From JAWOJF01 sp046481785 (GTDB lineage Bacteria; Bacteroidota; Ignavibacteria; Ignavibacteriales; Ignavibacteriaceae): a DNA stretch of 9,065 nucleotides. Position numbers and translations under genes: made by a program. Shown here piece by piece: positions 7,901 to 9,065 of this stretch (position 1 is its first letter; the number at the start of each line of letters is the position of its first letter). The stretch spans positions 1-9,065 of the forward strand of contig JAWOJF010000051.1 in the NCBI GenBank assembly GCA_046481785.1, read 5' to 3'. The notes beneath the pieces are model-generated. The model was not told the DNA's origin. It did not search any database and worked only from the letters and a program-made list of their open reading frames with translations.

Positions 7901-8536
7901 AAAATTAACGGACAGTCTGTCTATATCCGTACAGGTGAATATGATAACGGACAGCTTGGTGAAATATTTATAGATATGCACCGTGAAGGAGCTGCATTCA
8001 GAAGTCTGCTTAACTGCTTTGCTATCTCAATATCTCTTGGTTTGCAGCACGGCGTGCCGCTTGAAGAATTTGCAGACGCCTTTGTATTCACCCGGTTTGA
8101 ACCAAGCGGTATTGTAACCGGCAACGAAAAAATTAAAATGTCTACATCAGTAATTGATTATATTTTCAGAGAGCTTGCAGTATCTTACCTCGGAAGAAAT
8201 GATTTATCGCATGTTGATCCCGGTGAAGTAAAAACCAAGGCATCACCCGGAATTGTAAAGAAATTTGTTGAACCTGAGTATGTTAGTGAAGAAGTTGTAA
8301 GTGAAAGAGTTGTTGAACTGGATAAAGAAAAATCCTACAATCATTCATTATCCACAGGCGAAGTAAAATTCCATCCTGAATCTTCCGGCTCTTCAAAGAT
8401 GACTGAAAAGATTAAACGTGCAATTGAAGCCGGTTATACTGGCGATATCTGCGCCGAATGCCAGAGCGTAACAATGGTACGTAACGGTACATGCCTTAAA
8501 TGTATGACCTGCGGATCAACTTCAGGGTGCAGTTAA
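4958..8536 (+). CDS. nrdJ: Adenosylcobalamin-dependent (class II) ribonucleoside-diphosphate reductase, long form
   Basis: This 1192-residue cytoplasmic enzyme reduces ribonucleotides to deoxyribonucleotides. Coenzyme B12 generates the thiyl radical, so no oxygen and no separate radical subunit are needed. The active-site motif NPCSE is at 483-487: Asn483, radical Cys485 and Glu487, matching the N-x-C-x-E triad of class II enzymes. The buried redox pair is Cys199 (PHACF) and Cys496 (DTACN). The phosphate loop PTGTIG is at 684-689. The C-terminus holds a TSCPD-type domain (about 966-1080). It ends in a Cys-rich tail with CAEC (1165-1168), CLKC (1179-1182) and Cys1185/Cys1191, presumably a metal-binding knuckle plus the swinging disulphide that re-reduces the active site. 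Compact class II enzymes have about 700-850 residues; the extra length includes an inserted segment at about 320-445 and the C-terminal part. No N-terminal ATP-cone is recognisable. It appears intact and monocistronic, with a strong ribosome binding site and its own terminator. No nrdAB or nrdD is in view. Confidence 0.97.
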   Translation: MQIKRLFTQANRDPLSSFEFVKRTSEIKNPDGSIVFRMEDVYVPGEWSQVATDIIAQKYFRKAGVPKLLKKVKEKGVPAWLQAAKADVEKMEQLPEKERYSSETDSRQVFHRLAGCWTYWGWKAKYFDTEEDAKAYYDEMLFMFANQMAAPNSPQWFNTGLNWAYGISGPSQGHYYVDYETGELTASSDAYTHPQPHACFIQSVKDDLVNEGGIMDLWVREARLFKYGSGTGSNFSEIRGSSEPLSGGGRSSGLMSFLKIGDRSAGAIKSGGTTRRAAKMVTLDLDHPDIEEYINWKVTEEQKVAALVAGSRLCNIHLNAIMNACYEEHPENDRFNKQLNKKLKHAVLEARKAQIPNNYIERVIHLAKLGFKSIEFPTYDTDWNSDSYATVSGQNSNNSIRVNNDYMNAVINDGNWNLYWRVEKKKAKAEKRTPKPYKTLKARDLWEQISFSAWACADPGIQFHTTINEWHTCPEDGEIKASNPCSEYMFLDDTACNLASLNLVKFYNTEKQQFNIEAYRHATRLWTIALEISVLMAQFPSREIARLSYEFRTLGLGYANLGSLLMQQGIPYDSNEAFAICGALTGIMHMSSYAASAEMAQHLGPFPKYDSNKDHMLRVIRNHRRAAYNVPKEEYEGLSIYPVGINPKYCPSDLLQAAREDADRALELGTLHGYRNAQVTVIAPTGTIGLVMDCDTTGVEPDFALVKFKKLAGGGYFKIINQSIPPALERLGYNKDQITEIAKYAKGSGTLAGCPYINPESLRAKGFTEEILAKLDKVLPSVFEIGFAFNKYTLGVDFITKKLGFSEDEVSSYDFNLLASLGFSKQEIASANDYICGTMTIEGAPFLKHEHYPIFDCANKCGKKGTRFIRAMAHIRMMAAAQPFISGAISKTINLPNQASVEDIKDAYMQSWKLGIKANALYRDGSKLSQPLNSVSEEELEAILEEKEQNDIIKVAERIIHRYIAKRRRLPDRRTGYTQKAKINGQSVYIRTGEYDNGQLGEIFIDMHREGAAFRSLLNCFAISISLGLQHGVPLEEFADAFVFTRFEPSGIVTGNEKIKMSTSVIDYIFRELAVSYLGRNDLSHVDPGEVKTKASPGIVKKFVEPEYVSEEVVSERVVELDKEKSYNHSLSTGEVKFHPESSGSSKMTEKIKRAIEAGYTGDICAECQSVTMVRNGTCLKCMTCGSTSGCS

Positions 8537-8543
8537 GACTCCC

Positions 8544-8558
8544 TCTCCCCTACGGAGA
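8544..8558 (+). repeat. Short hairpin with CCTACGG core just after the nrdJ stop
   Basis: TCTCC (8544-8548) and GGAGA (8554-8558) pair around CCTAC, beginning seven bases after the nrdJ stop and followed by a short T-rich stretch. The CCTACGG centre is shared with the hairpins at 8714 and 8763, so this may be a lone or decayed member of the same repeat family lying upstream of the real terminator. With five stem pairs, chance resemblance cannot be excluded. Confidence 0.45.
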
Positions 8559-8576
8559 ATTTTTATACATTTACAA

Positions 8577-8600
8577 GCCGCTTTTAAAGCGGCTTTTTTA
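8577..8600 (+). terminator. Intrinsic terminator of nrdJ
   Basis: GCCGC and GCGGC arms enclose TTTTAAA, itself able to extend the stem (GCCGCTTTTAAAGCGGC, 8577-8593), and are followed directly by a run of T (8594-8599). This is a textbook rho-independent terminator 40 bases after the nrdJ stop and separates nrdJ from the repeats downstream. Confidence 0.92.
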
Positions 8601-8713
8601 TTGCTTTAAATTTAATAGTGCTGTTCAGAATAAATTATTATTGATATAATATTCCTAAATAGATGTAGTATCAAGATTTTTTTTATTATTGTCAAATCGA
8701 CCTCCAATCTGCC

Positions 8714-8775
8714 GTCCCTACGGGACTTTATTCATTTTCTTAATATATTCTATAAACGTCTCATCCCTACGGGAT
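8714..8775 (+). repeat. Two-hairpin repeat unit, copy 1
   Basis: Hairpin A is GTCCC-TAC-GGGAC (8714-8726) and hairpin B is ATCCC-TAC-GGGAT (8763-8775), 49 bases apart start to start. The spacer ends in ATATTCTATAAACGTCTC just before hairpin B. The same layout, with the CTATAAAC block in the same place, recurs on the other strand at 8859-8923. The asymmetric TAC loop gives both hairpins a plus orientation. A REP/BIME-type non-autonomous repeat is the best fit. Confidence 0.7.
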
Positions 8776-8858
8776 TGAAAAAATTACAGAAATACAAAAG
8801 TTTATATCATAAACAGGCAACTGTATGTTAATGAATAATATTATATTGTTGTTTTAAG

Positions 8859-8923
8859 TCCCGTCAGGGAAGTTATGTTTATAGATATGGGTAATCTCGA
8901 TAATTCTCAAGTTCCGTAGGAAC
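8859..8923 (-). repeat. Two-hairpin repeat unit, copy 2 (inverted)
   Basis: Read on the minus strand, hairpin A is GTTCC-TAC-GGAAC (8923-8911) and hairpin B is TCCC-TGAC-GGGA (8870-8859), 52-53 bases apart. The spacer contains ATATCTATAAACATAACT immediately before hairpin B, aligning with copy 1. It faces copy 1 across 83 bases (8776-8858), so the pair forms a large inverted arrangement. Confidence 0.68.
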
Positions 8924-8944
8924 GAAACAAATTATTATTTTGGA

Positions 8945-9014
8945 CAGAATAAAATTTAATCTGGCTCTTTAATATTGTCTTGACTCTAAATCTTTTATTC
9001 TGCAGATTAAATTT
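8945..9014. repeat. Two interleaved inverted repeats upstream of the gene at 9041
   Basis: CAGAATAAAA (8945-8954) is complementary to TTTTATTCTG (8993-9002), and AAATTTAATCTG (8952-8963) to CAGATTAAATTT (9003-9014). The left arms overlap by three bases and the right arms abut at CTGCAG, so the two pairings cross rather than nest. They end 26 bases before the next ATG. Possible roles are an operator pair, a leader RNA structure, or the recognition end of a mobile element. Confidence 0.5.
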
Positions 9015-9025
9015 ATCATGAAATT

Positions 9026-9033
9026 AAAAGGGG
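9026..9033 (+). promoter_or_regulatory. Ribosome binding site for the gene at 9041
   Basis: AAAAGGGG ends seven bases before the ATG at 9041, a strong purine-rich Shine-Dalgarno at normal spacing. An eight-codon frame from the ATG at 9018 (MKLKGVML) ends with TGA at 9042-9044, overlapping that ATG, and could be a tiny coupled leader peptide, though it has no ribosome binding site of its own. Confidence 0.6.
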
Positions 9034-9040
9034 TAATGTT

Positions 9041-9065
9041 ATGATCCATTCTTATTCTTTCCGGC
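9041..9065 (+). CDS. Start of an unidentified gene (cut by right edge)
   Basis: Only eight complete codons are visible, reading MIHSYSFR, so no family can be assigned from homology. The start is credible because of the AAAAGGGG seven bases upstream and a long non-coding, repeat-bearing leader before it. Short Ser/Tyr/His-rich starts of this type occur in small IS200-like Y1 transposases, which often sit beside REP-like hairpins. That link is a guess from context and not something the sequence shows. A frame this short could also be spurious. Confidence 0.45.

Larger units (their letters stand above)
8537..9040. other. 504-base non-coding tract with repeats between nrdJ and the next gene
   Basis: No open frame here resembles a gene. 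The tract holds the nrdJ terminator, a solo CCTACGG hairpin, two inverted copies of a two-hairpin repeat, and an inverted-repeat leader before the gene at 9041. The stretches 8601-8713 and 8776-8858 are plain AT-rich DNA in which I see nothing further. Confidence 0.7.

Noticed and set aside
8348..8356. Exact TTATCCACA, matching a DnaA box
   Set aside because: It is a single copy inside the nrdJ coding sequence, with no cluster of boxes, no AT-rich unwinding region beside it and no dnaA or dnaN nearby.
8714..8923. Repeats as a CRISPR array
   Set aside because: The units are short palindromes in two orientations with uneven spacing and diverged sequence, not identical direct repeats with regular unique spacers.

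Overview
The window is AT-rich bacterial chromosome with Shine-Dalgarno sites ahead of several genes. Gene content and style suggest a member of the Bacteroidota/Ignavibacteria/Chlorobi group: a long B12-dependent ribonucleotide reductase, a LolA-like protein behind an ABC-2 exporter, and intergenic hairpins with a CCTACGG core. This placement is an inference from protein flavour and repeats, not a measured phylogeny.

Layout: (1) 1-72, minus: the first 24 codons of murB (peptidoglycan precursor synthesis), running off the left edge. (2) 237-1658, plus: a complete phosphoglucomutase/phosphomannomutase, divergent from murB. (3) 4260 down to 1702, minus: a three-gene set, ABC ATPase (TTG start), ABC-2 permease (ATGA overlap with the ATPase) and a secreted LolA-like protein. 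This set converges on the mutase, with a short inverted repeat between the two. (4) 4261-4957: a 697-base divergent intergenic region, extremely A/T-tract rich, with a perfect 14-bp palindrome, a 12-bp inverted repeat and possible pairing over the ribosome binding site of the next gene. (5) 4958-8536, plus: nrdJ, a complete 1192-residue adenosylcobalamin-dependent ribonucleotide reductase with all catalytic cysteines. (6) 8537-9040: a clear intrinsic terminator, then a non-coding tract with two inverted copies of a two-hairpin repeat, then an inverted-repeat leader. (7) 9041 to the right edge: the first codons of an unidentified gene with a good ribosome binding site.

The coding genes are mostly housekeeping: sugar-phosphate interconversion and cell-wall precursors on the left, an envelope transport module in the middle, and dNTP synthesis on the right. 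The least explained parts are the non-coding ones. At 8714-8923 a composite repeat (hairpin, spacer ending in CTATAAAC, hairpin) occurs twice in opposite orientations, and base changes in its stems preserve pairing. This looks like a REP/BIME-type mobile repeat. The nrdJ leader is the second region worth attention. I see no CRISPR array, tRNA, rRNA or recognisable cobalamin riboswitch.
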